From the NCBI GenBank assembly GCA_938006875.1, contig CALLMJ010000050.1, forward strand, positions 1 through 40,920: DNA of 40,920 nt, in the 5' to 3' direction. Below the pieces are notes generated by a model that searched no databases, was not told the DNA's origin, and saw only the letters and a list, made by a program, of their open reading frames with translations. The DNA comes from an uncultured Bacteroidia bacterium. GTDB lineage: Bacteria > Bacteroidota > Bacteroidia > J057 > CALLMJ01. Each line of letters begins with the position of its first letter. Positions within the stretch are counted from its first letter, which is position 1. Shown piece by piece: positions 9,313 to 19,135 of the stretch. The position numbers and the translations under genes were made by a program.

Positions 9313-10683
9313 TCAACGAGATTGAATATTAATTTTTACGTAAGGGTTTGGTTTGAGAGTTACCAGAGGTAAAGGCTTTACATCTTGATGATTGTCAATA
9401 AGTTTCCAATGAAAATTTCTTACCAAATCGCTTAATAATAAAACCATTTCCATAATAGCAAACTGCATTCCAATACACAACCTAGGTCCTGAACCAAAAG
9501 GAATATAGGAAAATTTATGTTTTAAACTGGAACCATTCAAAAATCTTTCGGGAAAAAATTGGTTAGGATTTTCCCATAAATTAGGGTGTCTATGAATAAA
9601 ATAAGGGATAAGAGCAACATTTGTATTTTCAGGAATAAAATATTCTCCTAAAAAATCTTCTTTTATACTTTTCCTGCCAATAATCCAAGCAGGTGGATAA
9701 AGCCTTAAACTCTCATCAATAATAGCTTTTGTCCATTTCAGTTGAGAAAAATTTTGATAATTTACTTGCTGATTATTAGTAACTTGTTGAATTTCCTCTC
9801 TAATTTTTTCTTGATAATCAGGATATTTTGCTAATAAATAAATAATCCAACTCATAGAAACCGCAGTGGTTTCGTATCCAGCAATAAAAAGAGTAACCAA
9901 TTCATCTCTAAGTTGTTGTTCATTCATAGATTTACCTGTATCCTCGTCTTTAGCATCTAGTAACAACGATAAAACATCATGAAAATCATTTGCATTTTGT
10001 TGATTTCTTTTTTGTATAATTTGATAAATCAACAGATCAATTTTTTGAATATCTTTTTTAAAACGAATATGAGATGGAAGCGGGAATTTTGCTGGGAAAT
10101 TGAAAGGTCTTCTGATTCTTTGGTTAATAAAAGTATTACAATTATTGATAGCTCTACCGGCATCAGAAGCTGAATTTTCTAAGTCCACAGAAAAAAGGGT
10201 TTTACCAGCAATAGTTAAAGTGGATTGGATCATTTCTTCAGAAACATCAATTTCATCAGTATGAGAATATTTTTTCCATCTATCCACAACATTTTGAGAG
10301 CAACTCTGCATAGTTTCAAAAATGGAAAGTAATTTTTGTTTATGAAAAGCTGGTTGGATAGTTCTTCTTTGTTGGAGCCAAAATTCACCTTCTGAGGTCA
10401 ATAAGCCATTGCCCAGAAAAAGTTTTAGGTGATCATATTTAGCACTTTTAGTGTAATTTTTGTGATTCTCTTGTAAAACATGTTGAACATGGTTTGGATT
10501 AAGAGTAATATAAAAAGTATTTTTTCCAAAGCCCACACGGAAAGTATCTCCAATTTCAGCAATACTTTCTTCAAAAGAGAGCAAAGGGTCTTGTATAAAT
10601 TGAATAATACCTTTAAGGGTTTGAAAAACTCCTATATTTTTCTTCTTAGGTATTTTGTGGGACAAAGTAGTATTTTGAATCAT
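9313..10683 (-). CDS. Cytochrome P450
   Basis: Haem-thiolate monooxygenase of 456 residues. The I-helix oxygen-activation motif is 'AGYETTAVSMSW' (about residue 268). The K-helix ExxR is 'ESLRLYPP' (about 324). The haem-binding loop is 'FGSGPRLCIG', with the axial Cys near residue 400. There is no N-terminal membrane anchor, so the protein is probably soluble. It resembles the class of bacterial P450s similar to the BM3 haem domain that hydroxylate fatty-acid-like substrates, but no reductase domain is fused and no ferredoxin gene is nearby. The substrate cannot be read from the sequence. It lies between the beta-oxidation operon and pyrG with its own promoter, so any functional link to fatty acids is only positional. 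Confidence 0.93.
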   Translation of the reverse strand: MIQNTTLSHKIPKKKNIGVFQTLKGIIQFIQDPLLSFEESIAEIGDTFRVGFGKNTFYITLNPNHVQHVLQENHKNYTKSAKYDHLKLFLGNGLLTSEGEFWLQQRRTIQPAFHKQKLLSIFETMQSCSQNVVDRWKKYSHTDEIDVSEEMIQSTLTIAGKTLFSVDLENSASDAGRAINNCNTFINQRIRRPFNFPAKFPLPSHIRFKKDIQKIDLLIYQIIQKRNQQNANDFHDVLSLLLDAKDEDTGKSMNEQQLRDELVTLFIAGYETTAVSMSWIIYLLAKYPDYQEKIREEIQQVTNNQQVNYQNFSQLKWTKAIIDESLRLYPPAWIIGRKSIKEDFLGEYFIPENTNVALIPYFIHRHPNLWENPNQFFPERFLNGSSLKHKFSYIPFGSGPRLCIGMQFAIMEMVLLLSDLVRNFHWKLIDNHQDVKPLPLVTLKPNPYVKINIQSR

Positions 10684-10698
10684 ATAAAATTAGATTTA

Positions 10699-10706
10699 CA
10701 AAATTA
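10699..10706 (-). promoter_or_regulatory. -7 box of the P450 gene
   Basis: The minus strand reads TAATTTTG, an exact consensus match, 15 bases before the ATG at 10683. This indicates a short leader and a promoter separate from pyrG. Confidence 0.6.
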
Positions 10707-10755
10707 AACAATTTTCAAGCCCTAAAAGTTAAGTAGTTTTGAATTAATCGGAAGT

Positions 10756-12414
<1,659 letters not shown>

Positions 12415-12458
12415 CTAATAAATTTTTACTTCTTAAAACTATTTTATAAAAAAAGTTT

Positions 12459-12466
12459 TATATTTG
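12459..12466 (+). promoter_or_regulatory. -7 box ending 4 bases before the SDR start codon
   Basis: TATATTTG followed by CATC and then ATG at 12471. With the usual short distance from this box to the transcription start, the mRNA should begin at or next to the start codon, so it is probably leaderless. Confidence 0.65.
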
Positions 12467-12470
12467 CATC

Positions 12471-13235
12471 ATGTTTCAGCAAGATTTATTTAAAGACCAA
12501 GTAGTTTTAGTTACGGGTGGTGGTAGCGGAATAGGCTTTTCTATTGCTCAACAATTTATAAATTACGGAGCAAAAGTCATTATAGCATCAAGAAAATGGG
12601 AAAAAATTGAAAAAGCTGTTGGGCAACTGGGTTCAAATTGTAAAGGTATGGTTTTGGATATTCGCCAAACAGAACAAGTTGAAGAAGTTATTAAATCTAT
12701 CGTGAATGAATATGGAAAACTAGATGTTTTGGTGAATAATGCAGGAGGACAATTTCCATCAGCTGCAGAAAATATTAGTATAAATGGTTGGAATGCAGTA
12801 ATTAATAATAATTTGAATGGTACTTTTTATGTATCAAGAGCCGCTTTTCTACACGCTTTTCAAAAACAAAATTCAGGGAATATCATTAACATAATTGCGA
12901 ATATATACAGAGGTTTTCCGGGTATGAGCCATACAGGTGCAGCAAGAGCAGGAGTTGATAATTTAACCAAATCTTTAGCAGTGGAATGGTCTCGTTTTCA
13001 AATTCGTGTAAACGCTATTGCTCCAGGAATTATTAATTCTTCGGGATTAGACCAATATCCTCCCCAACTATTAAATAACATTAATGCGAATATTCCATTG
13101 AAAAGAACAGGAACCTGTGAAGAGGTTGCTTATCCTGTATTGTTTTTGGCTTCTCCTATGGGTTCATATATTACAGGAGAAACTATTTATGTAGACGGTG
13201 GTATGAGATTATGGGGAGATTTGTGGGAAATGTAA
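12471..13235 (+). CDS. SDR family oxidoreductase, enoyl/dienoyl-CoA reductase-like
   Basis: A 254-residue short-chain dehydrogenase. The cofactor loop 'VTGGGSGIG' lies near residue 15, 'NNAG' near 89, and the C-terminal region ends 'GETIYVDGGMRLW'. The stretch 'GAARAGVDNLTKSLAVEWSR' matches peroxisomal trans-2-enoyl-CoA reductase and 2,4-dienoyl-CoA reductase relatives. The Tyr of the classic YxxxK pair is Asp here (DNLTK). Dienoyl-CoA reductases also lack Tyr at this site. A role in handling unsaturated acyl-CoA, alongside the fadN-fadA operon 3.4 kb away, is therefore inferred, not shown. Divergent from pyrG and convergent with the LD-carboxypeptidase gene. No 5' leader appears to exist. 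Confidence 0.85.
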   Translation: MFQQDLFKDQVVLVTGGGSGIGFSIAQQFINYGAKVIIASRKWEKIEKAVGQLGSNCKGMVLDIRQTEQVEEVIKSIVNEYGKLDVLVNNAGGQFPSAAENISINGWNAVINNNLNGTFYVSRAAFLHAFQKQNSGNIINIIANIYRGFPGMSHTGAARAGVDNLTKSLAVEWSRFQIRVNAIAPGIINSSGLDQYPPQLLNNINANIPLKRTGTCEEVAYPVLFLASPMGSYITGETIYVDGGMRLWGDLWEM

Positions 13236-13262
13236 TTAGAAAGAGCATAAAGAACTCAATAT

Positions 13263-13284
13263 GCGTGAGGGATGCAAAGGGCAT
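13263..13284 (+). repeat. Half copy of a GC-rich intergenic repeat
   Basis: GCGTGAGGGATGCAAAGGGC matches the first 22 bases of the element at 26851 at about 18 of 22 positions. It sits in the 180-base gap between two convergent genes and stands out from the AT-rich surroundings. The second half of the element is absent here. Confidence 0.6.
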
Positions 13285-13416
13285 ATTAGAAGTTTCATAG
13301 ATTTGGTTTATTATGAATGTTTTTTTATAATTAAACAAAGCCTCATTTTCTAAATCTGTTTCATTGATTTCCTCTAAAATCTTTTGCGATTCATTGGGAT
13401 TTAAATAACAAAGTTT

Positions 13417-14301
13417 TCATAGTTTTATCTTTTGTTTGATTTGAAGATTTTGGCTTTTTTGTACAATTTCTATATCATGTCCATGAATAAATGCTAAATT
13501 AGTGTCAGCATGACCAAAGGGTAATTGAGCAATTAGTGGTTTATTTGTAACATTTTTGAAAATTTCGTTTACATTAAATCCGAATGGGATATCATTATCT
13601 TTTAAATCTGTAAAACTCCCTAAAAGTAAACCTTTTGATTTTTGAAAAATTCCATTGTGTTTCAACTGATATGCCATTCTGTCAATATGATAAAGGTATT
13701 CTTCTAAATCCTCTAAAAAAAGCAGAAAATCATTACCTAATTGAATATTGGGGTTTCCAATAGAATGTGCTAATAAAGATAAATTTCCTCCTATAATTTT
13801 ACCATTAAGCTCAAAATCAATAACGTCATCACAATGATTAGAATAATTTACTTCTCCATTAAACAAAATATTAAGTACTGATTCAAAATTTTTTAAATTA
13901 ACTTTACCAAACCTTGAAGGCATATCTCCATGAATACTAATGAAACCTAAAGAGGCTAATTGTAAGTGAATCCATGTAATATCAGAAAATCCAATAATCC
14001 ATTTAGGATTTTGAGTAAATTTAGACCAATCTAAATATTCTAATATGCGTGTTGTTCCATATCCTCCTCTAACAATCCAGATGGCGCTCAACTCATCGTC
14101 ATCAATAAGTTTTTGAAAACTTTGAGCTCTAAATTTATCATTACCCGCAAATTGATGAAATTTTTCTAATAAATTATCAGCCAATTTTACCTTTAATTCT
14201 TTGCTTTCTAACCACTTAACAAAAAAAGATAAATCATTAGCTTCAATGAACCTTGCAGTGGCAGCCAAACCAATAGTATCCCCTTTTTTAATTAGTTTCA
14301 T
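13417..14301 (-). CDS. ldcA: LD-carboxypeptidase (S66 family)
   Basis: Muramoyltetrapeptide carboxypeptidase, a serine peptidase that trims the terminal D-Ala from tetrapeptides in murein recycling. It has 294 residues, near the usual 300. Family landmarks are 'IWIVRGGYGTTRIL', the nucleophile elbow 'IIGFSDITWIHL', 'IGGNLSLLAHSIG', the Glu region 'LFLEDLEEYLYHIDRM' and the His in 'FGHADTN'. No signal peptide is present, so it should act in the cytoplasm as usual. It is transcribed divergently from typA. The in-frame region after its stop stays open for about 60 codons without an ATG ('NPNESQKILEEIN'), and I could not identify that stretch. Confidence 0.9.
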   Translation of the reverse strand: MKLIKKGDTIGLAATARFIEANDLSFFVKWLESKELKVKLADNLLEKFHQFAGNDKFRAQSFQKLIDDDELSAIWIVRGGYGTTRILEYLDWSKFTQNPKWIIGFSDITWIHLQLASLGFISIHGDMPSRFGKVNLKNFESVLNILFNGEVNYSNHCDDVIDFELNGKIIGGNLSLLAHSIGNPNIQLGNDFLLFLEDLEEYLYHIDRMAYQLKHNGIFQKSKGLLLGSFTDLKDNDIPFGFNVNEIFKNVTNKPLIAQLPFGHADTNLAFIHGHDIEIVQKSQNLQIKQKIKL

Positions 14302-14313
14302 TTATTTATATTA

Positions 14314-14321
14314 CAATATTA
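14314..14321 (-). promoter_or_regulatory. Likely -7 box of ldcA
   Basis: The minus strand reads TAATATTG, one base off TAnnTTTG, 12 bases before the ldcA ATG. Confidence 0.4.
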
Positions 14322-14410
14322 ACGTAATTTTTATTACTTAGTTAAAAAAATGTTTTTTATTTTCACAAAAAGTTTTGTGGAAAAAAATTTATGACTAAAG
14401 AAACTTTTCG

Positions 14411-14418
14411 TAATTTTG
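14411..14418 (+). promoter_or_regulatory. -7 box of typA
   Basis: TAATTTTG followed by CGG, an exact match. Its last three bases are the TTG that could be mistaken for an upstream start codon of typA at 14416. Confidence 0.65.
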
Positions 14419-14433
14419 CGGCAAAATTCAAAA

Positions 14434-16239
14434 ATGCAAAATATTAGAAACATTGCTATTATTGCCCATGTAGACCATGGAAAAACTACTTTGGTAGATA
14501 AAATGTTACAAGTGGGTAAATTATTCAAAGAACATCAAGAAATGGGTGAATTGGTAATGGATAGTGGGGATTTAGAAAGAGAAAGAGGCATTACCATAAC
14601 AGCCAAAAATGTTTCTATAAACTATAAAGGAATAAAAATCAATATATTAGATACTCCTGGTCACGCCGATTTTGGGGGTGAAGTAGAAAGGGTTCTTAGA
14701 ATGGCTGATGGTGTACTTTTATTAGTTGATGCTTTTGAAGGTCCTATGCCTCAAACACGTTTCGTACTTCAAAAAGCTTTACAATTAAACTTAAAAATTA
14801 TATTGGTTATCAATAAAGTAGACAAACCCAATTGCAGACCCTTAGAGGTTCAAGAACAAGTAATAGATTTATTATTTGCTTTAGATGCAAATGAAGAACA
14901 ATTAGAATTTGTAACGGTTTACGGTTCGGGTAAACATGGTTGGTTTTCTGATTCTCCTAATAATAAAACAGATAATATCAATTTCCTATTAGACTCCATT
15001 TTAACCTCTTTTCAACCCCCCGCAGAAAATCCTGGTCCTGCACAATTACAAATTACCTCATTGGATTACTCTAATTATGTAGGTAGAATAGCTATTGGTA
15101 GAGTTTTTAGAGGAAAACTAGAGGCTGGTCAAACCGTAGCAGTAATAAAAAGAGATGGTTCAACCTCTAAACAAAAAATTAAAGAACTTTTTATATTTGA
15201 GGGATTTGAAAAAAAAACTGTCCCATCTGTGGATAACGGTGAAATTTGTGGTATTATAGGCTTAGAAACTTTTGAAATCGGGGATACTATTTCAGATTTT
15301 GAAACTCAGGAAGCATTACCTCCAATCGCTATTGATGAACCTACTATTTCTATGTACTTTACCATTAATAACTCTCCTTTCTTTGGTAAAGAAGGTAAAT
15401 TTGTAACTTCAAGGCATTTAAGAGATCGATTAATTAAAGAAACAGAAAAAAATTTAGCTTTAAAAATTATAGAAACAGATTCTCCTGATAGCTTTTTAGT
15501 GTATGGAAGGGGTGTACTGCATTTATCTGTTTTAATTGAAACTATGAGACGCGAAGGTTATGAACTTCAGGTTGGTCAGCCTCGTGTAATATTAAAAGAA
15601 ATTGACGGTATTACTTGTGAACCTGTTGAAATTTTAGTGGTAGATGTACCCGAAGAATTTGCGGGTAAAATCATTGAGCTTGCTGCAATAAGAAAAGGTG
15701 AACTTAGAATAATGGAACCCAAAGGAGATTTACAACATTTAGAATTTGTAATTCCTTCTCGTGGTTTAATTGGTTTAAGAACTCAAATGTTAACAGCTTC
15801 TCAAGGCGAAGCAGTAATCTCCCATAGATTTTTAGAATATCAACCCTTAAAAGGTGAAATATCAGGTAGAATTAATGGAGTTTTAATTTCTATGGGGACT
15901 GGTCCAGTGGTTCCTTACGCTTTATTTAAATTACAAGATAGAGGTATATTTTTTGTTGAACCTAACGTTGATGTTTATGGTGGGCAAGTAATTGGAGAAA
16001 GTAACAAACAAGGTGATTTAGTGGTTAATGTTCAAAAATCCAAACAATTAACTAATTTTAGAGCCTCTGGAAGTGATGAATCCATTATTTTAACTCCTGC
16101 CAAAAAAATGTCGTTAGAAGAATGCTTAGAATATATTGAAAAAGACGAATATGTAGAAGTTACTCCTCAATCTATTCGTATTCGTAAAATTTACTTAGAC
16201 GAAAACGAAAGAAAAAGAATGGCAAGTAAAATGATATGA
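14434..16239 (+). CDS. typA: Ribosome-associated GTPase TypA/BipA
   Basis: Translational GTPase of the EF-G/LepA group. It binds the ribosome and helps assembly and stress adaptation. It is 601 residues from the ATG at 14434. GTPase motifs are G1 'AHVDHGKTTL', G2 region 'RERGITITAKN', G3 'DTPGHADFGGEVERVL' and G4 'NKVDKP'. Domains II, III and V follow, with the family segments 'GRGVLHLSVLIETMRREGYEL' shortened here to 'GVLHLSVLIETMRREGYE', and the BipA-specific C-terminal domain ('GQVIGESNKQGDLVVNV'). A TTG six codons upstream falls inside the -7 promoter box and is rejected as the start. Single gene with its own promoter. Confidence 0.96.
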   Translation: MQNIRNIAIIAHVDHGKTTLVDKMLQVGKLFKEHQEMGELVMDSGDLERERGITITAKNVSINYKGIKINILDTPGHADFGGEVERVLRMADGVLLLVDAFEGPMPQTRFVLQKALQLNLKIILVINKVDKPNCRPLEVQEQVIDLLFALDANEEQLEFVTVYGSGKHGWFSDSPNNKTDNINFLLDSILTSFQPPAENPGPAQLQITSLDYSNYVGRIAIGRVFRGKLEAGQTVAVIKRDGSTSKQKIKELFIFEGFEKKTVPSVDNGEICGIIGLETFEIGDTISDFETQEALPPIAIDEPTISMYFTINNSPFFGKEGKFVTSRHLRDRLIKETEKNLALKIIETDSPDSFLVYGRGVLHLSVLIETMRREGYELQVGQPRVILKEIDGITCEPVEILVVDVPEEFAGKIIELAAIRKGELRIMEPKGDLQHLEFVIPSRGLIGLRTQMLTASQGEAVISHRFLEYQPLKGEISGRINGVLISMGTGPVVPYALFKLQDRGIFFVEPNVDVYGGQVIGESNKQGDLVVNVQKSKQLTNFRASGSDESIILTPAKKMSLEECLEYIEKDEYVEVTPQSIRIRKIYLDENERKRMASKMI

Positions 16240-16286
16240 TAAACTTTTATTACCACAAATCGTTATAATGGTAAATGAAATTTATT

Positions 16287-16294
16287 TAATTTTG
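16287..16294 (+). promoter_or_regulatory. -7 box of the Rieske oxygenase gene
   Basis: TAATTTTG followed by CA, an exact consensus match, 22 bases before the ATG at 16317. Confidence 0.6.
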
Positions 16295-16316
16295 CATTAA
16301 TAATTTTTTAATTTTT

Positions 16317-17405
16317 ATGCAATACCAATCATTTGATATTGATACAGACATTGCGAACGCTTCAACTTTACCTTCATTTTTTTATAGAAGCAGAGAAGTT
16401 TTTGAAAAGATGAAAAAAAATGTTTTTGCAAAAACATGGCATTGGATTGGAGATACAGACCTCGTAAAGCTTGAAAATACAGTATATCCATTTGTATTAG
16501 TTGACCATTTTCTTGAAGAACCTTTACTTCTTACAAAATCAGATGACGGAACCATTCACTGTCTTTCCAATGTTTGTACTCATAGAGGTAACTTATTAAT
16601 TTCCAATACCCAAAAATGTAAAACCATTCAATGTTCTTATCATGGAAAACGTTTTCAATTAGATGGTAAATTTTTGTCTATGCCTAAATGTGAAGGTATG
16701 AAAAATTTCCCTTCTGAAAAAGATAATTTGCCCAAATTACCACTCAAACAATGGAAAAACTTTTTATTTACAACTCTAAATGAAATCATTGATTTTGATG
16801 AACTTATAAAACCTTTAGAAGATCGGTTATTTTTTTTACCTTTTGACCGTTTAGTTTTAGAGCCTAGTTTATGCAGAGACTACCTTATTAAAGCGAATTG
16901 GATGTTATATTGCGATAATTATTTGGAAGGTTTTCATATACCTTTTGTTCATCCTGAACTCAATAAAATCCTTGATGGAAGTAATTATGAAACCTTGATT
17001 TTTGAATGGTGTAACCTACAAATTGGATATAGTAATGGAGGAGACTACATTTTTGATTTACCAACCAGTTCTCCTGATTATGGAAAATCTGTGGCTGCAT
17101 ATTACTATTGGCTTTTTCCTAATTTAATCCTTAATTTTTATCCATGGGGAATTTCTATGAATATTGTAAAACCTATTGATTTAGAACTTACAAAAGTAAC
17201 TTATGTTATTTATGTATGGGATAAAAGCAAACTAGGTATTGGTGCAGGAGGTAATTTAGATAAAGTTGAAAGAGAAGACCAACAAATCGTAGAAAATGTT
17301 CAAAAAGGTATTAAATCGGAATTATATAACCGTGGTCGTTTCTCCCCTAGAATGGAAAAAGGAGTACATCATTTTCATTCTTTAATGGCGAAATTTATGA
17401 AATAA
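16317..17405 (+). CDS. Rieske non-haem iron oxygenase, alpha subunit type
   Basis: A 362-residue Rieske oxygenase. The [2Fe-2S] ligands follow the CxH-x16-CxxH pattern: 'VCTHRGNLL' and 'IQCSYHGKRF' (about residues 85-107). The mononuclear iron site is visible as 'CDNYLEGFHIPFVHPEL' with two His, and the bridging Asp before them. A third ligand, Asp, is plausibly in 'REDQQIVENVQKG' near residue 325. The architecture fits the ring-hydroxylating dioxygenase / choline- and carnitine-monooxygenase superfamily. No beta subunit, ferredoxin or reductase gene is adjacent, so the substrate and electron donor are unknown. Convergent with the L-2-hydroxyglutarate oxidase gene (40 bases between stops). 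Confidence 0.9.
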   Translation: MQYQSFDIDTDIANASTLPSFFYRSREVFEKMKKNVFAKTWHWIGDTDLVKLENTVYPFVLVDHFLEEPLLLTKSDDGTIHCLSNVCTHRGNLLISNTQKCKTIQCSYHGKRFQLDGKFLSMPKCEGMKNFPSEKDNLPKLPLKQWKNFLFTTLNEIIDFDELIKPLEDRLFFLPFDRLVLEPSLCRDYLIKANWMLYCDNYLEGFHIPFVHPELNKILDGSNYETLIFEWCNLQIGYSNGGDYIFDLPTSSPDYGKSVAAYYYWLFPNLILNFYPWGISMNIVKPIDLELTKVTYVIYVWDKSKLGIGAGGNLDKVEREDQQIVENVQKGIKSELYNRGRFSPRMEKGVHHFHSLMAKFMK

Positions 17406-17445
17406 TAAAATCGAAAAAACTTAATCAGAATAAGGATTATAACCA

Positions 17446-18651
17446 TTAGAGTTTCCAAGAATTTTTTGCTAATTGAACAATATCATCGGCAATTGCTAAA
17501 CATGCGGTAGCAGCAGGGCTGGGTGCATTTAAAACGTGTATAGAACCTTCTGTTACTTCATAAGCAAAATCATCAATCATATTGCCATTAGCATCAAGCG
17601 CCATAGCCCTGACCCCTGAACGTCCTGGTTTTAAATCTGTGATTTTTAAATCCGGTAATAACCTTTGTAATTGTTTTAAAAATAAGGATTTAGAAAATGC
17701 TCTTCGGTATTCATCTAATCCAAAACGCCAATATTTTGCCATAAATTTTAAGGTTCCTTTATATGTCAGAGCTTCAAACGTATCTATGAAATTAAAATCG
17801 GTTTTTCCGTATCCTTCACGTTTAAAAGTAAAAACAGCATTTGGACCGCACTCTACCCCACCAAGAGCCATTCTTGTAAAATGAACCCCTAAAAATGGAA
17901 ATTGAGGATTGGGAACTGGATAAATCAAATTTTTGACTTTATGTTCAGCTTCATGAGTTAAGTCATAGTAATCCCCTCTAAACCCAACAATGCGCATTTT
18001 TGAGTTTAAACCTTCTAATTTAGCAATTCTATCAGAATGTAATCCTGCACATGCAATAAAATAATTAGTTTTAAACTTAGAATGATTCGTTATTAACGTA
18101 TAGGTTTTGTCAGAATTTTTTTGAATTTTTTGATTAAAAAGAACTTGATTTTTATGATATTGTATCAATTCAGCGAGTTTTTTACAAATCCCAGAAAAAT
18201 CAATAATTCCTGTATAAGGAACCCAAATGGATTGAATAGCATTACAATAAGGTTCAATTTCTTTTGAAGTTTTTCCATCAATCATTTTAATTTCTGATAA
18301 ACCATTTTCTAAACCCGTTTGATAAATTTTTTCTAAACGAGGAAGTTCATCTTCTGATGCAGCAGCAACAATTTTACCACAAACTTCATGTTTAATATTA
18401 TTTTCTTGAGCAAATGAAACCAATTGTTCACGACCCTTAAAGCAATTTGAGGCTTTTTTTGAGCCAGGTTTATAATAAAGCCCAGAATGTATAACCCCAG
18501 AGTTATGCCCAGTTTGGTGAGCGGCAACATGTGGTTCTTTTTCTAATACTAAAATTTGAGCGTCAGGAAATTGTAGCATTATTTTATAAGCGGTAGATAA
18601 ACCCACTGCTCCCCCTCCTATTATAACAAAATCAAAAACCTTATCTTGCAT
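17446..18651 (-). CDS. lhgO: L-2-hydroxyglutarate oxidase
   Basis: FAD-dependent enzyme of the DAO/GlpD-like fold that oxidises L-2-hydroxyglutarate to 2-oxoglutarate, a metabolite-repair and lysine-catabolism reaction. It has 401 residues. The dinucleotide-binding motif 'DFVIIGGGAVGLSTAYKI' opens the protein, followed by the family segment 'HQTGHNSGVIHSGLYYKPGS'. Other landmarks are 'FLGVHFTRMALGGVECGPNAV' as two overlapping motifs, 'KPGRSGVRAMALD' and 'VLNAPSPAATACLAIA'. The ATG at 18651 directly follows a -7 box by 4 bases, so the transcript is probably leaderless. No lysine-pathway neighbours are present. Confidence 0.93.
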   Translation of the reverse strand: MQDKVFDFVIIGGGAVGLSTAYKIMLQFPDAQILVLEKEPHVAAHQTGHNSGVIHSGLYYKPGSKKASNCFKGREQLVSFAQENNIKHEVCGKIVAAASEDELPRLEKIYQTGLENGLSEIKMIDGKTSKEIEPYCNAIQSIWVPYTGIIDFSGICKKLAELIQYHKNQVLFNQKIQKNSDKTYTLITNHSKFKTNYFIACAGLHSDRIAKLEGLNSKMRIVGFRGDYYDLTHEAEHKVKNLIYPVPNPQFPFLGVHFTRMALGGVECGPNAVFTFKREGYGKTDFNFIDTFEALTYKGTLKFMAKYWRFGLDEYRRAFSKSLFLKQLQRLLPDLKITDLKPGRSGVRAMALDANGNMIDDFAYEVTEGSIHVLNAPSPAATACLAIADDIVQLAKNSWKL

Positions 18652-18655
18652 GCTG

Positions 18656-18663
18656 CGAAATTA
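18656..18663 (-). promoter_or_regulatory. -7 box ending 4 bases before lhgO
   Basis: The minus strand reads TAATTTCG, one base off TAnnTTTG, then CAGC and the lhgO ATG. The spacing is the same 4 bases seen for the SDR and mfd genes. Confidence 0.55.
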
Positions 18664-18732
18664 CTTTAAAAATTTTCAAATTCATAAGATAAAAATATCA
18701 TTACAAATTTATGGGCATGCAAAATGCTATTA

Positions 18733-19056
18733 TTATTTAGGAGCAATTTCAGAATTTGAATTATTGATTCCTTGCTGAAAAGGTTTTGCGTAAACTTCTG
18801 GATGTAAATATCTACCTTTAAATTCTGGTTCTTTTTCTACTTCCGGAATTACGCGATTTTGATTCGCCCATGGGTCTTTGCGTATTCCTGTTACTTGCCA
18901 GCTTACTTTGATATTGGGTTTATCGGTACGAATTTTAAATTGATTGTTAGAGATTTTTTCAGATACAATCGCCAGAGCAAAATCGTTAGAGACAACAGTA
19001 AGTTGATAACGAAAATCTTTCTTTAAAAGTGAGTATTTTAAAATCCTAATTGAAAA
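18733..19056 (-). pseudogene. Decayed 3' end of a surface-protein gene
   Basis: An open minus-strand frame of 107 codons ends at the TAA at 18733-18735 and has an in-frame stop just upstream at 19057-19059, with no ATG near that end. The translation contains 'DFRYQLTVVSNDFALAIV', 'DKPNIKVSWQVTGIRKDPWA' and 'GRYLHPEVYAKP'. From memory, this resembles the conserved C-terminal tail of long Bacteroidota surface or tail-fibre-like proteins ('..VSWQVTGIRQDAFANANRI..KGKYLHP..'). Only the tail remains, so the rest of the gene was probably lost. It abuts the promoter of the intact T9SS cargo gene on the opposite strand. The family assignment needs a database search. Confidence 0.65.
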
Positions 19057-19087
19057 TTATACAAGAAATAAAAAATACAAAATTTTC

Positions 19088-19118
19088 TTGTATATTATTG
19101 AAACGTAATTTATATTTG
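19088..19118 (+). promoter_or_regulatory. Complete -33/-7 promoter of the T9SS cargo gene
   Basis: A -33 TTG at 19088-19090 is followed by 20 bases and then TATATTTG at 19111-19118, close to the TTTG-N19-TAnnTTTG layout of Bacteroidota primary-sigma promoters. The ATG at 19136 lies 17 bases after the box. Confidence 0.65.
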
Positions 19119-19135
19119 CAGATTAAAATAATAAA

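Noticed and set aside
9310-9328. Seven-base stem at the end of the P450 gene
   Set aside because: It overlaps the stop codon and has no T run afterwards, so terminator function is not supported.
9313-10683. P450 as part of a secondary-metabolite cluster
   Set aside because: Neighbours are core metabolism and no biosynthetic enzymes or redox partners are near.
13236-13416. Open minus-strand frame after the ldcA stop ('NPNESQKILEEIN')
   Set aside because: No start codon, runs antisense into the SDR gene and resembles no family I know. Could be a remnant, but the support is too weak to list as a gene.
14416-14433. TTG start adding six residues to TypA
   Set aside because: The TTG is the end of the TAATTTTG promoter box, and the family begins at the ATG at 14434.
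17582-17884. 100-codon plus-strand ORF inside lhgO
   Set aside because: Antisense to a well-conserved enzyme, no start signal or family resemblance.
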